The notes under the pieces were generated by a model that was not told the origin of the DNA, did not search any database, and saw only the letters and a list, made by a program, of their open reading frames with translations. From positions 119,221,018 to 119,285,017 of the forward strand of contig CM043958.1 of assembly GCA_014529385.2 (NCBI GenBank): a stretch of DNA of 64,000 bases, given 5' to 3'. The DNA comes from Adiantum capillus-veneris (taxonomy: Eukaryota > Streptophyta > Polypodiopsida > Polypodiales > Pteridaceae). Position numbers and translations under genes: made by a program. Positions 1 to 12,034 of this stretch are shown here, one piece after another. The number at the start of each line of letters is the position of its first letter. Position 1 is the first letter of the stretch.

Positions 1-80
1 GAACAACCTCCTTTATAGTGTGTGCAAACGAGAGAGAAATAGAGGGCATGGCCATTGTTGTGTCTACGGGCAAGATATGT

Positions 81-121
<41 letters not shown>

Positions 122-418
122 TCATCCTCCTCAACGAAGAACAAAAGCAAGAGGTAGACCTAGATGGTGCCGTTGGACCCGTGGCTTGGTTTGCACACAA
201 ATGAGACAAAGAGAGAGCGAGACTGAAATATCTACTGCTCTCTCTCTTTCTTGCTCTCTCTCCACCACCTGGCCTATCTCATTTTGTCCAAAAAAAGTAA
301 ATCGTCCACCTGCCCTGGCCCCTTTCATTTAACTCTTCAAGCCAAGTTTCCTTTAAAAATCAAAGTGAATCTCTTAACATTCCCCTTAATGGTCTCTCAA
401 AAAGTCATTTTTGGGACC
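1..418. repeat. Duplicated segment, copy 1 (with AG microsatellite)
   Basis: This stretch is repeated at 3242-3675 in the same orientation with roughly 90% identity by eye, including the ordered landmarks 'gaacaacctc', 'gggcatggccattgttg' and 'catttaactcttcaagcc'. An AG dinucleotide run lies at about 83-114. The translated frames are dominated by microsatellite-encoded Arg-Glu runs and I do not regard them as genes. Confidence 0.75.
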
Positions 419-530
419 TGTTTGATGTGAACAAAAATGTTTCATGTGAGAAAATTAGGCATGATGTATGTCCAAGTAGGGAGCCAAAACGACTTTTTCA
501 GAAGTCATTAATTAATTAGTTTCGTTTTTT

Positions 531-532
<2 letters not shown>

Positions 533-563
<31 letters not shown>

Positions 564-613
564 CGGGAGGGAAGAAAGGAAAAAGGAAGGGTGTGGAAGG
601 GGGGGGGGGGGGG
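533..613. repeat. Poly-G tracts
   Basis: A run of 31 G residues (533-563) is followed by a purine-rich stretch and a second G run (about 599-613). Such tracts can form G-quadruplexes and are error-prone in sequencing, so the exact lengths should be treated as uncertain. Confidence 0.8.
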
Positions 614-650
614 AATATTTGTTTTTTTTAGTGGTTAAAGGAGGGTTAAG

Positions 651-812
651 GGCACGCAAGGCGTATACCCTAGTGGTTTAGCTTGACTTTCATACCATGA
701 AGGTGATGAGTTCAAATGCTACTCATTAAAATTGGTTTTAAATGTGACGTGGATGGGCATGCTAATTGGAGACCCCAAAGGATCTTGGGGAGATTCCATG
801 TAATGAAAAAAC
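651..812 (+). mobile_element. Candidate tRNA-derived SINE
   Basis: The segment starts with a tRNA-like head. A box-A-like stretch (TAGTGGTTTAGC, about 671-682) and a box-B-like stretch (GTTCAAATGC, about 710-719) are spaced as in a tRNA gene. It ends in a short A-rich tail near 806-811. Box A departs from the consensus at one core position. I cannot test for other genomic copies, so this is a candidate only. Confidence 0.4.
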
Positions 813-833
813 GATGTAGAGCGTAGGAGAGCA

Positions 834-1371
834 TGTCTCTCTAATTTTTCCAAGCAGTTGAATTAATTAGAATCTGTGAAGATGCTTATCTAGAAGCTTG
901 GAAGAGAAAATGGAGACTACGGCACGTGTAGAGAGAGAGAGAGAGAGGAAAAGATATGCCAATTGTGGCGAGAGAGGCGCACAGAGACAGATTGTGGCCA
1001 TTGTGTGCGGTGAGCATTCGAGGCTTTGCATTCAGCGTGCGGAGCTCCTCCATGCACCTGTGCATGCGGGATGTGTGCTCGCAGTCTCTGTGTGTCTCAG
1101 TTGGGGGTAGTGCTCGATGCAGCCACAGGCAGGAGAGGACGCAGGTACTGTCGTAGCAACTCCATGCACAAGGTGCCGCAGGCAGCAGGAGGAGACGGAG
1201 CACAGGGTGCCGCGGACAACAGGAGGAAACGGGCAGCAGTAGGAGACGCGGCACAGCTCCCTTGCAGGTGAGCTGGCGCATGCACCGGGTACAGTTGGCA
1301 GATTGATTTAAGCCTTAAGGTCTAAGAGAATCCACTAAGGAAATTAATTAATGAAATGTGAGAGCGACCCA
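834..1371 (+). repeat. 0.54-kb repeat element, copy 1
   Basis: First of three related copies (others at 1379-1913 and, inverted, 3678-4221). The unit begins TGTCTC..CTAATTTTTCC and ends near GTGAGAGCGACCCA, so its ends resemble the TG..CA of an LTR. It carries a short GA microsatellite about 90 bp in. The overlapping short open frames on both strands are not conserved as proteins between copies. It may be a solo LTR or another non-autonomous element. Confidence 0.6.
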
Positions 1372-1378
1372 ATTTTAA

Positions 1379-1913
1379 TGTCTCCCTAATTTTTCCAAGC
1401 AATTGAATTAGTTAGAATCTGTGAAGATGCTTATCTAGAAGCTTGGAAGAGAAAATGGAGACTACGGCACGTGTAGAGAGAGAGAGAGGAAAAAATCTGC
1501 CAGCTGTGGCGAGAGAGGCGCGCAGAGATAGATTGTGGCCTTTGTGTGTGGCGAGCATTCCAGGCTTTGCATTCAGCGTGCGAAGCTCCTCCATGCACCT
1601 GCGCATGCAGGATGTGTGCTCGCAGTCTCTGTGTGTCTCAGTTGGGGGCAGTGCTCGATGCAGCCACAGGCAGGAGAGGACGCAGGTACTGTCACAGCAG
1701 CTCCATGCACAGGGTGCCGCAAGCAACAGGAGGAGACGGAGCACAGGGTGCTGCGAGCAACAAGAGGAAACGGGCAATAGTAAGAGACGCAGCATAGCTC
1801 CCTTGCAGGTGAGCTGGCGCATGCACCGGGTACAGTTGGCAAGATTGATTTAAGCCTTAAGGTCGAAGAGAATCCACTAAGGAAATTAATTAATGAAATG
1901 TGAGAACGACCCA
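1379..1913 (+). repeat. 0.54-kb repeat element, copy 2
   Basis: Direct repeat of the preceding element, separated from it by only 7 bp. Start TGTCTCCC, end GAACGACCCA. The closely adjacent same-orientation copies suggest a local tandem duplication or two insertions. Confidence 0.65.
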
Positions 1914-2554
1914 GTAAAGTATGTGAACAAAAATGTTTTATGTTTTTAAATTAGGCATGATGTATGTCCAATTACGGTTCAATGTTTTTCACAAGGTTCT
2001 TTTTTCTAGTAGTTATGAAGTCTCTAGTTTACCACTACTATCAACTAGAAAATCATAGATTTATAAGGTCTCTAAACCTCATTAATTTGCAAGATTCCCA
2101 CCGAATCTCAGACTTCAAAGGCAAAAGGGTCCAAGCTGTCGCCATCACCCACACCGTGCAGCCCCCTAGTTCCCCCCTTGCCATCGCTCGCGAACCCTAC
2201 GTTTTGTGCCGAGGCGATGCAGAGCAGGGCCTCCTCCTACCTGACTCGTCTCTCCATCAGCCCCTACTTTTGGAGCCTGCAGACCATGACGCGCGCATCT
2301 CACCCCTCTTTTTCTTTGTCCCCGCATGCCCTGCCGTTCCCTCCCTCCCTCTACAAATTGCGGCATGCCATTATCAGTGCTGGTCTACCGTCCTCAACAA
2401 ATTTACATTGCTCCCAGTTCTGAGGCCTCGCATCCCTTTGTCCTCTGCAAATTGTCCTACCTGCACATCCCATTGATCGCCATCTCCCTGCCTACTCCTA
2501 CCTCCGCGTCCAATGTCTGATCTGTGTCGCGATGCGAGCACAATGCAGATAACG

Positions 2555-2557
<3 letters not shown>
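1914..2557. other. No gene recognised
   Basis: The first ~60 bp (to about 1971) resemble 426-476. The rest is a C-rich stretch with an open frame from 1964 to 2476 that has no recognisable motif. I see no supportable gene. Confidence 0.5.

Positions 2558-2621
<64 letters not shown>
2558..2621. repeat. (TC)n microsatellite
   Basis: About 32 uninterrupted TC units. The Ser-Leu-rich open frame across it is an artefact of the repeat. Confidence 0.95.
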
Positions 2622-2623
<2 letters not shown>

Positions 2624-3241
2624 CTACAACTTGCTTCCAGAGAGTACCCTTGCAATATGACCAAGGCTGAGGGGGAAAAAAAAATCCCCTCTCTGTGCGT
2701 TGTCCAACACACCTGGCATCTCCTCCCCTCTACATGTCTTTTCCCGCTTTTTCAATTTGAAGCCATTGAAGGTATCCTCCAAGATTCCTTTTAATACTAA
2801 TGGTTTGAAAATTGGCACGGCCTATTTTTGGGTCTATTGGCTACGTTCTACGATTCATTAATTAATTAAACGCTGAGATTCCCCTCCCAAACTTATCAAA
2901 AGCAAAAAGCCCTCCCATCCCAATCGTTCCTACGTAGCCCCCCCAACCTCCAGGTCGCCATCAGTGCAAGCTCGTCAGGCATCACACTCAACTCACGATT
3001 CCATCATCGGCCACACACTACGAGCTCTGCAACCCTACTTCCTTCCCCTCTGCGCAACCCTGCTCAGTGCTTCCCCTTTGCATTAATGCTAATGGTGCTG
3101 CTTCGCCTCCCCAAGCTATCATGCTCTGTGTTACCAATGCCATTGGTCGTGAGAGAGGACCAGGAGCGCGAGAGACAAGGTCTTGAGGCATGTCGAACTG
3201 AGGTATGAACGTTGTGTCGTACCTTGATTTGCGAGCATGAG
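2622..3241. other. No gene recognised
   Basis: C-rich, non-repetitive sequence between the TC microsatellite and the duplicated segment. No conserved domain, splice-supported exon or terminal repeat is visible. Confidence 0.5.
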
Positions 3242-3321
3242 GAACAACCTCGTTTACAATGTGTGCAGACGAGAGAGAAATAAAGGGCATGGCCATTGTT
3301 GTGTCTACGGGCAAGATATGT

Positions 3322-3374
<53 letters not shown>

Positions 3375-3677
3375 TCATCCTACTCAACGAAGAACAAAAG
3401 CCAGAGGCAAACGTAGATGGTGCCGTTGGACCCGTGGCTTGGTCTGCACACAAATGAGACAAAGAGAGAGCGAGACTGAAATATCTACCGCTCTCTCTCT
3501 CTTTCTTGGTCTCTCTCCACCACCTGGCCTATCTCATTTTGTCCAAAAAAAAGTAAATCGTCAACTTGCCCTCGCCCCTTTCATTTAACTCTTCAAGCCA
3601 AGTTTCCTTTAAAAATCAAAGTGAATCTCTTAACATTCCCCTTAATGGTCTCTCAAAAAGTCGTTTTTGGGGACCTA
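3242..3677. repeat. Duplicated segment, copy 2 (CA/GA microsatellite)
   Basis: Direct repeat of 1-418. At the position where copy 1 has only AG repeats, this copy has a CA run (about 3324-3358) followed by GA (to about 3375). It ends at the inverted copy of the 0.54-kb element. Confidence 0.75.
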
Positions 3678-4075
3678 GGGTCGCTCTCACATTTCATTAA
3701 TTAATTTCCTTAGTGGATTCTCTTCGACCTTAAGGCTTAAATCAATCTGCCAACTGTACTCGGTGCATGCGCCAGCTCACCTGCAAGGGAGCTGTGCCGC
3801 GTCTCCTACTGCTGCCCGCGGCACCCTGTGCTCCGTCTCCTCCTGCTACCCGCAGCACCCTGTGCATGGAGCTGCTGCGATAGTACCTGCGTCCTCTCCT
3901 GCATGTGGCTGCATTGAGCACTGCCCCCAACTGAGACACACAGAGACTGCGAGCACACATCCCACATGCGCAGATGCATGGAGGAGCTCCGTACGCTGAA
4001 TGCAAAGCCTCGAATGCTCGCCGCACACAAAGGCCACAATCTGTCTCTGCGCGCCTCTCTCGCCACAGCTGGCAG

Positions 4076-4129
<54 letters not shown>

Positions 4130-4221
4130 GTGCCGTAGTCTCCATTTTCTCTTCCAAGCTTCTAGATAAGCATCTTCACAGATTCTAACTAATTCAGCTG
4201 CTTGGAAAAATTAGGGAGACA
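3678..4221 (-). repeat. 0.54-kb repeat element, copy 3 (inverted)
   Basis: Inverted copy of the elements at 834-1371 and 1379-1913. On the plus strand it begins GGGTCGCTCTCACATTTC and ends TTAGGGAGACA. It carries a CT run at 4083-4128 where copies 1 and 2 have short GA runs on the other strand. Confidence 0.65.
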
Positions 4222-4389
4222 TACTGGGTAGTTGTGCTTATTGTTTCTTTTCAATAACTATGTATACATTAATACCTTGTATGTTGATAAACGCGGCATT
4301 ATGTTTACTATCAAAGATAGATGTGAAGAGGGTTCCACTTAGTAGAATGTTAGTGTGATTAAGATGCAGGACAAGATTTTAGCACCTTT

Positions 4390-5559
4390 TTTGTCTTTCT
4401 TGAAGCTTGGAGGCTACACAAGGGGTAGCATGGAAGTGTAACAAAGTAGCTTCAACCCTGGAATGGGAGGAGAATTTCACATACTTCCGGGATTCTTCTC
4501 TCAATTGGTCCCCCTGGCTCTCCAAACTTGGAAAATGTTCCTTGGAGGGAAGTTGCACGTCTAGTAAACAACAAAGGAATCTCTAAATTGTCTCATCTTT
4601 GGGATGACACAAGATTTTGTTGGAAGGATGTGGAGCTCGTAGTGATGCAACATAACTTGGATATGTACGAAAGGCTTCTGATTGAGAGACTCTTGAAAGT
4701 GTTGACATCCTCACCTCCACCTGTTTGTGGATCAGAAATTGATTGGAGAGCATAGCATTGGCCGAAAGACAAAGTGTTCTCGCTTCCCAACACCTAGAGT
4801 ACTTATAATCTACTGATATATAAAGCGGATTGGTTTGCCCCACTCATCAGAATTTGGAAGAATAACTGGTCAGAAGAGCGTTGGTAAAAGAGTGTTAAGG
4901 CCATTTGAGAGATTAAATGGACTAAATACTGAAGGTATTCATATGGAAAGTGCTTTTGGGAGCCTTGCCTACCAGGATTAAGGTGCACACTAGAGGGCTC
5001 GGCTCTAAAATTTGCTTTGGTTGTAGGTCAACCTTTGAATATTCCCTTTATCTGTTTAGCAAGTGCTTCACGGGAGTTAGCTTCTAAGGTTTGCAAATGG
5101 GTACGGAGGACTTGGAAGATCCTCTACTTTATTGATAGCCTCATCTTGGGAGGGAGTGGATTCCAAGCCAGGCCGTTTTGGTGTGCATTAAAATTACTAG
5201 ATTCTGCTACCTGAACCAGTTCTGGAAGTCTAGGAACCTTTGGGTATTTGAGGCAAAACTGGTTGTAGCTCATTTTGATGATATTGTGCATATGAGCACT
5301 GAGCTCATCCATGGTGTTGGAGCAAGAAGAGGGTCAGCTAACAAGGTGAAGAATGGATTCGTGCATTGAGGTGCTTGGAATATTCAAAAGGGTAGATTTA
5401 TCACCGTTGGTTTAGTATCCTCTTTGTTAGTGTACTAGCCTCTATTGAAAACCCTAGCCCTCTCAAGGCACATGTAGTGCTTGAGGGTAATTGTATTCTT
5501 TGTGAGTTAATATAAATTCGCTCAACTCACCATTGTGAGTATGTCAATAAAAAAAGATG
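4390..5559 (+). pseudogene. LINE (non-LTR retrotransposon) 3' fragment
   Basis: Frameshifted coding remnants match the C-terminal end of plant LINE ORF2. A WKVLLGALPTRIKVHTRG-type stretch near 4940-4990 is followed by a zf-RVT-like segment (GLGSKICFGCRSTFEYSLY, then LFSKCF) and, at about 5090-5110, WVRRTWKILYF. Known zf-RVT domains of plant LINEs have the same order of LP-T, Cys-x2-Cys, His/Phe-x-Cys and a W-rich tail. The region ends with a weak A-rich tail (about 5547-5559) after a T/A-rich 3' UTR. It has several stops and frameshifts and no reverse-transcriptase core, so it is a 5'-truncated dead copy. The boundaries are approximate. Confidence 0.65.
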
Positions 5560-6344
<785 letters not shown>

Positions 6345-6493
6345 CACACTCGTGTTCGAGCACTCATTTTGGCAAGGTACACCTCATGTTATGCACAATG
6401 TTTGCCATCAAGTGATTCACAAGAAGTTTTGAACAAATTCTCACAATAATTCCCACATTGCGACTTACCTCAACATCCTGAGCTTCTGTGAGG

Positions 6494-6604
6494 GAGGCAT
6501 CGTATACCTAGCTAGGTACGATTGGGGGTAGGGCATTGCCGGCTCGATGGGGGGGCCGGTGGTCCCCTGCCCCCAATCGTACCTAGCTAGGTATGCGGTG
6601 CCTC
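6494..6604. repeat. Foldback at head of 110-bp array
   Basis: The 40-bp arm 6494-6533 is the near-perfect reverse complement of 6565-6604, with a 31-bp G-rich loop. The right arm is the beginning of the first 110-bp tandem unit, so one inverted half-unit precedes the direct array. Each arm contains the palindrome TACCTAGCTAGGTA or one close to it. Confidence 0.85.
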
Positions 6605-7110
6605 TCAAGGAAAAGCTCATGATGGTATGCATTGTATGAAAAACATTGAAAAAGACCCCTTCGGGCCAACGGTCCCCTGCCCCCAATTGTACCTAGCTAG
6701 GTATGCGGTGCCTCTCGAGGAGAAGCTCATGATGGTATGCATTGTATGAAAAACGTCGAAAAAGACCCCTTCGGGCCAACGGTCCCCTGCCCCCAATTGT
6801 ACCTAGCTAGGTATACGGTGCCTTTCGAGGAGAAGCTCATGATGGTATGCATTGTATGAAAAACATTGAAAAAGACCCCATCAGGCCAATGGTCCCCTGG
6901 CCCCAATTGTACCTAGCTAGGTATGCGGTGCCTCTCGAGCAGAAGCTCATGATGGTATGCATTGTATGAAAAACATTGAAAAAGACCCCATCGGGCCAGT
7001 GGTCCCCTGCCCCCAATCGTACCTAGCTAGGTATGTGGTGCCTCTCGAGCAGAAGCTCATGATGTTATGCATTGTATGAAAAACATTGAAAAAGACTCCG
7101 TTTTCCTACA
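6561..7110. repeat. Five-unit 110-bp tandem repeat array
   Basis: Units start at 6561, 6671, 6781, 6891 and 7001 (marker GGTCCCCTG), an exact 110-bp period. Each contains the palindromic ACCTAGCTAGGT, a CTCGAG-like site, GCTCATGATGGTATGCATTG (TGATGTTATG in the last unit) and an A-rich stretch before GACCCC. Units differ by a few substitutions and the last one decays after about 7098. No open frame is conserved across the units. Confidence 0.95.
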
Positions 7111-8022
7111 TGAGAATATTTCTAAATATTCTTGTATATATTGAAGAGGACTTTGTGATAGGCTAGAGAATGGCCATTTTCCATGTGAACAGACAATTGG
7201 GCAACCTCACTGCCGTTAGCTCACGTGGAAAACCAGCTTACTCGCAGCTGCTTCTGTTATCCATCGCCCACTTCTCTCTGCTTTTGCTCCTCTTTCTGCT
7301 CGTCTTTGTCAGTGGGCGCCATGGGCGCCATTGCTAGCTAGCGCTCTCTCGCTCTCTCTCTCTCTCTCTCATTTATCAACAGCAATCCTACATAGTTTGC
7401 ACGATCAAGGCTCTTTAATCTGATGATGAACAAGGCTTCTTCCACCTACTCTATAGACAAGGGAGCTCACCCTTTGTGTGTGTAAGTACTTTTATTCCTT
7501 TTTGTGGGCTTACTACAAAGAGTTCAATTCATAGAACCACAGCTTGAATGATCCAAAGAGTTACCTACGTTCTTAAGTGATTCGATTGTCTACCCTTGGA
7601 AGCATGCTTATATGATCCTCTATTTCAGCATCTCCACCACTTCATGATGTTGGGATGATTTTCTACATTCATAAGTAGACCGGACCGAATCAGACCCGCT
7701 CCATACGTCCAATGAAAGCTATCAAATCATTCCATATTGATTGATGCATGTGGCCTTTGGGATGATAGATTCAATGACTGGATATCTCTCATTGTCGAGT
7801 TTCCTTGTTCATGGTTGTCAGTTGATTAAACCTACTTGCAAAGTCAATTGTTTCATCGAGTTTCGACATCAACGGTTGAATGCCTTGCAGAGTATAACTT
7901 GTGCATGGCATATGGTGGTATATATCGATATTGAAGAGGTACTCATAATACATGTATGCCTTTGAGCAATGGTAGCTCTTTTGTAATAGTGCATAACCTG
8001 GTTTAGCATCTTGTCATGTACA
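7111..8022. other. No gene recognised
   Basis: Contains a pyrimidine-rich stretch with a CT run (about 7345-7370) and GGGCGCCATGGGCGCC near 7314-7329. No conserved coding motif is seen. A 74-aa frame at 7741-7965 is unsupported. Confidence 0.45.
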
Positions 8023-8116
8023 GGAGTTGGTCTTATTAGCATCTGACAATTATACACAAGGAGTTGGCCATATTAGCATATGAAGATTATACAGAGGAGT
8101 TGGTCTTATTAGCACT
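8023..8116. repeat. Three-copy 37-bp minisatellite
   Basis: Units beginning GGAGTTGG(T/C)C occur at about 8023, 8060 and 8096, sharing the order TATTAGCAT..ATTATACA. The last unit is partial. Confidence 0.8.
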
Positions 8117-10022
8117 ATGCCACATTGAGGCATATGGAGATTTCTTAGAAGGTCGACGCTAATCCATTTATTGGGCCTCATTATCTAGTGTCAAAATAGA
8201 GCAATTAGCCCATAATCAATATTGTGCTCTTACACTAATTGCACATGCCCTGCACAAGGCAAACAATCGCAAAGATTGGAGGTTGGACCAGGTATGTTCT
8301 CCTGATTGTCATCTACTGTCAAGAAAATTCTTGCATTTTTCTAATTCTTTATAGCATAGTCACAATCTACATACTGCTAAAAATAGCACAACTCTAGAAA
8401 ACTTGAGAAAGTTTGAGTTTCTTTTTTCCTCGAAGAGACTATGCTCAATTCTTTGTCTTTTCTTTCTTCCATACTCACAATTATGAGTGGAAGAGTTATA
8501 TTATCTCTGAAATGAATGTGCAAGAAGCCTACAGCACAGCTCGTGCCTTCAAGTGCCAAAAGATACCAGCTTAAGCCTTTGTATAGACAACTTGGGGGGT
8601 TCACTATATGTAAACCATCTATACAACGTGCGTTCAAAGGGTATTGAATTTTGAACTACTAAAACAACCCTTCTTTCTTTATGAACTTACGGGTTTTTTT
8701 CCAAACCCCTTATTTAAATAAACTTATATAAATTTACCCAAAATTTTTGAATTAATTAAAAACCCCTCCTATTGAACTCTTATGGTATATTTACATACAT
8801 AGAAGTGGACCCCCCAAGATAGACAATTACATAGTTGCGGTTTGAGGTGCATTTCGACTCATAGCTAGCACTTTATGAGTGTCTAATGTTGAAGAGTGTT
8901 TGCTTCCAATCATTGGAGTCCTTGTTTTTTCCAACAAAAAAAAAACAACATTCCTTGCTTTTTGTATGATATCTTTGAAGATCGAACTTGATCGTCACAA
9001 AGTTTCTTTCAAAAAATCAAAGGTTTCTTGACTTACAGGTTTGCTTGAGATAGCAGAAGCAGACAATTTGAGTGCAAAATAACTAGAGTGGCTTGATTTT
9101 TGGAAATCTATCCTCCTATAATTAAGTCATTCTTTGTTTTCCCTACTAATTTAGTTCAACTATTTAGCTCATAAAATACTTCTTCCCATACTTGAATAAT
9201 ATTTATTAAAGAAGTAATGAGTCACATGAATATACTAGTAGTAATGAAGATATTTTGTTTCAATCTCTATTTTTTAGAGATTTTGACATTCTTTGTCGCA
9301 AAAAAAATACCATCTCAAATGATAAATAGGATTACTACCTTGGAAGTCCACCAATAGTAAATTTTTTTGAGCAAATTGAAGTTTTCAAATTCAATTGTCT
9401 ACATCGAAGACTTCGATCTTGTCTTAAGGGAAGAGCACTTCAGCATAGCTATGTATAGCACTTCAGTGTTGTAGAACAAAAGTGGGCCTTGCTAAAATAT
9501 ACATGGACTTCTTAAAATGGCATGCAAGAAAAGTTGCATAACACCTACTATAGTAAGCCAAACTTATAGTAAGTTTTGAATAGGGAAGTTTGGGCATTCT
9601 CTAAAGCTATAGGCACTCCTAAATTACACTTGCCTTTATTCCCTTTCATTATAATTTTCTTTAGGAGCCTATGTCTTTATGACCACTGACATATGAACAA
9701 AGGACTCTTTAAAGTTTAAACCCTCTATCGTTGTCTTCTTGTGTTGATCCCATGAAGCAAGCATTTCTTAGCACTCGCACAATATGCAATGATAGTGACT
9801 AATTTTATGATTATGCTCATGGAGATAAGACAAAAATGCTTAGGGGTTTGTTTTACCTAGGTTTCTTATTGAAGGCTACTACAAAGAGAAGGCTTCTTTA
9901 AAAAAGAAAGAGCAATAGTGGACACTTGATATAAGAGCTTGGGGCATAGCTTTATGGTGATCAACCCAAGAAAAATTGGTGATTGAGCATGATGGCATAG
10001 AGAGGGTAGATCCTCTGTTTGG

Positions 10023-10025
<3 letters not shown>
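8117..10025. other. AT-rich stretch without recognisable genes
   Basis: No conserved domain or terminal repeat is visible. A minus-strand frame near 8377-8637 starts with a motif (MNA..LHIVN) similar to one near 17114 on the same strand, which suggests a shared dispersed repeat rather than genes. Confidence 0.45.
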
Positions 10026-10096
<71 letters not shown>

Positions 10097-10112
10097 AATC
10101 AATCAATCATTC
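10026..10112. repeat. Compound (CT)n(CA)n(ATCA)n microsatellite
   Basis: CT units (about 10026-10066) pass into CA units (about 10067-10093) and then several AATC tetranucleotides. Confidence 0.95.
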
Positions 10113-10710
10113 ATAGATGGCACAATGGTAGCTAGAGTTTGATCTAGCAACTAGCAAACCTTCCTTTAAATAGCATAGTTATCTCTAGAGGCAGCTACTA
10201 GAATGTTTTAAGAGGTTAGTTGGACTAAGAAGTCGAGTAATGAGTGCATCAATTCTACCGCTCACTCCATTTCACAACAAATTAGCAACACTTGGAAGTG
10301 GTGGGATGTAGTACCACACTCCTTAGGTGAAGATGTTTTTCAAGATATTTCTCAAATGTGCAAACCAAGCCTAATTTAACTCAGGATCTATCTTCTAGGT
10401 TGACTCCAAGTAGCTCCCCAATTGTAGCACACCAAATCCCATCAATGCAGGTGAGCACTAATCCCTTTAATATTCACTCCATAATTCATGGACCCGCCAT
10501 GGAAAAGTTCTTAAAAAAGGATGCAAGCAATCTTTATTTTTCTAATAATGAAAAGTGTTTAAGTTTCTAGTGACTTTCTCATTAAGTCAAAGTGCATGCA
10601 TGTAGCCCATAAATTGTACCAATTATCAGATGCACCACAACTTTCAATTTTCAAAAATTGTTTTGTTTCGTAGAGAGTTAGCTTTGGCTTTGCTCTAGAT
10701 AGTGATACGG

Positions 10711-11045
10711 TGTCCTAAAAGTGTGCGCGGTCTAGCTAGGAAGGGGCAAAATCTTTGGCTGTGAGAGTTTGTAATGAGAGTCACAAACACTTTGTGTAAA
10801 AGTGTTTATGAAAATCACCAACCCTCTTTCTAAAGATGGTTTAAAGTCTAAGAGCATTCGTGAAAAAACGGTCTCAAACCCTATTACGCTTGGAATCTGA
10901 TTGTTTGTTAAAGTGAGTTCGTGTTGAAAGGATCACTAATTCACATTCAAATTTAATTAAAAAGAGAAACAAAAAACAATAAACTTTCAGCCATGAAACC
11001 TCAACTCTCATACAAGCACAAATCCCATTCAAAACCAAAACCTCT
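10711..11045 (-). repeat. LTR-like direct repeat, left copy
   Basis: About 70-75% similar to 15133-15470 in the same orientation. Shared landmarks are AAAGATGGTTTAAAGTCTAAG, 'gttgaaaggat' and 'tacaagcacaaatcccattc'. Read on the minus strand it ends ..AGGACA, compatible with an LTR 3' end. Together with the right copy it brackets a minus-strand Gypsy gag-protease remnant. Confidence 0.5.
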
Positions 11046-11575
11046 TGCATGGAATCATGTAGTCTCCCCCCAATTACATAGTTGTAACTTCAAACAGTTG
11101 AAAGGAATACACGAGCTTCCACCTTCATGACGATTTCTTTTTTATTTTTCAAAGATTTAACAGCTTCCATATTGAAGCACACACACCCTTTTGATGAAGG
11201 GAAACCCTAATTCACTCTCTCACAAGCTCAAATACAAGATAGCGGGAGAGACAGGACTGCACTACACATTCATAGAGCAACCATGAAGTGAATTTCACAA
11301 AATAGGAAAATTGAAATTTTTTTCACTAAAAAACGGTCCTCTCTCTCTTATCCACTATAATATTAGCTGATGTGTCAATCTTTGGGCCTTTTTACCACTT
11401 TTGACCTGATTTTTTACTCAAACAAGATCATTTTTATGTGAAAAATCACAAACAAAGTCAAAAAAATCCCTAACTTTGTGGGATCACTTGGATAAGCATA
11501 AAAATAATAGATATGCTCAGTTTTCATCACTTTTCCATTTTGGGTCACTTTCTATGCAATTTTACAAGACATTTG

Positions 11576-11579
<4 letters not shown>
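11046..11579. other. No gene recognised
   Basis: AT-rich sequence between the LTR-like repeat and the GT microsatellite. No motif recognised. Confidence 0.4.

Positions 11580-11614
<35 letters not shown>
11580..11614. repeat. (GT)n microsatellite
   Basis: About 17 GT units, followed by a short (AC)n run so that the two can pair. The Cys-Val-rich frames here are artefacts. Confidence 0.93.
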
Positions 11615-11616
<2 letters not shown>

Positions 11617-12020
11617 AACACACACACTATGCCTTGTCTCTTCTCAATCTCCCAAGCTCCCCTATTTCACTCCTATGAAAACTTTCAGACTTTGATTATG
11701 CTTCAAAGCTTCCCCTGCATTCAACATGCTCTACAGATCCATGCTCAATTCTCCACCAAGCTTACTCCAAGCTCTGGTTTCCCTGTAGATCCTATTCCTG
11801 CTGAGATTCTTTGAGAATTCCCAAGGTTCCCAAAGTCCAAGAGGGGCTGCGCCCATGTCGGGAGCTAGGAGCTCCAAGATCCGTCCGATCTCCTCCAAGT
11901 GCAACCGATCTTTGCTGGATCTACCTTGAACCACTCCGATCTTGTGCCGCAAAGCCCCAAGCTCCGTCGCCTTCTATGTCTTTCCTAGAAGCCCTTGCAC
12001 GTGTGGATCACCAAGCTGTG

Positions 12021-12034
12021 GCTCTGATACCATT
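12021..12034 (-). other. Primer-binding site (initiator tRNA type)
   Basis: The minus strand reads AATGGTATCAGAGC immediately after the end of the adjoining LTR. TGGTATCAGAGC is the classical primer-binding site complementary to initiator tRNA-Met in plant LTR retrotransposons. Confidence 0.8.

Noticed and set aside
18-332. Arg-Glu-rich open frame
   Set aside because: Produced by the AG microsatellite; the paralogous copy at 3259-3588 has His-Thr instead at the same place, so no protein is conserved.
886-1281. 131-aa minus frame and its neighbours in the 0.54-kb repeat
   Set aside because: Frames are open on both strands in several phases and are disrupted differently in the three copies.
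6561-7110. CRISPR-like array
   Set aside because: The 110-bp units are contiguous without unique spacers, and the genome is a plant.
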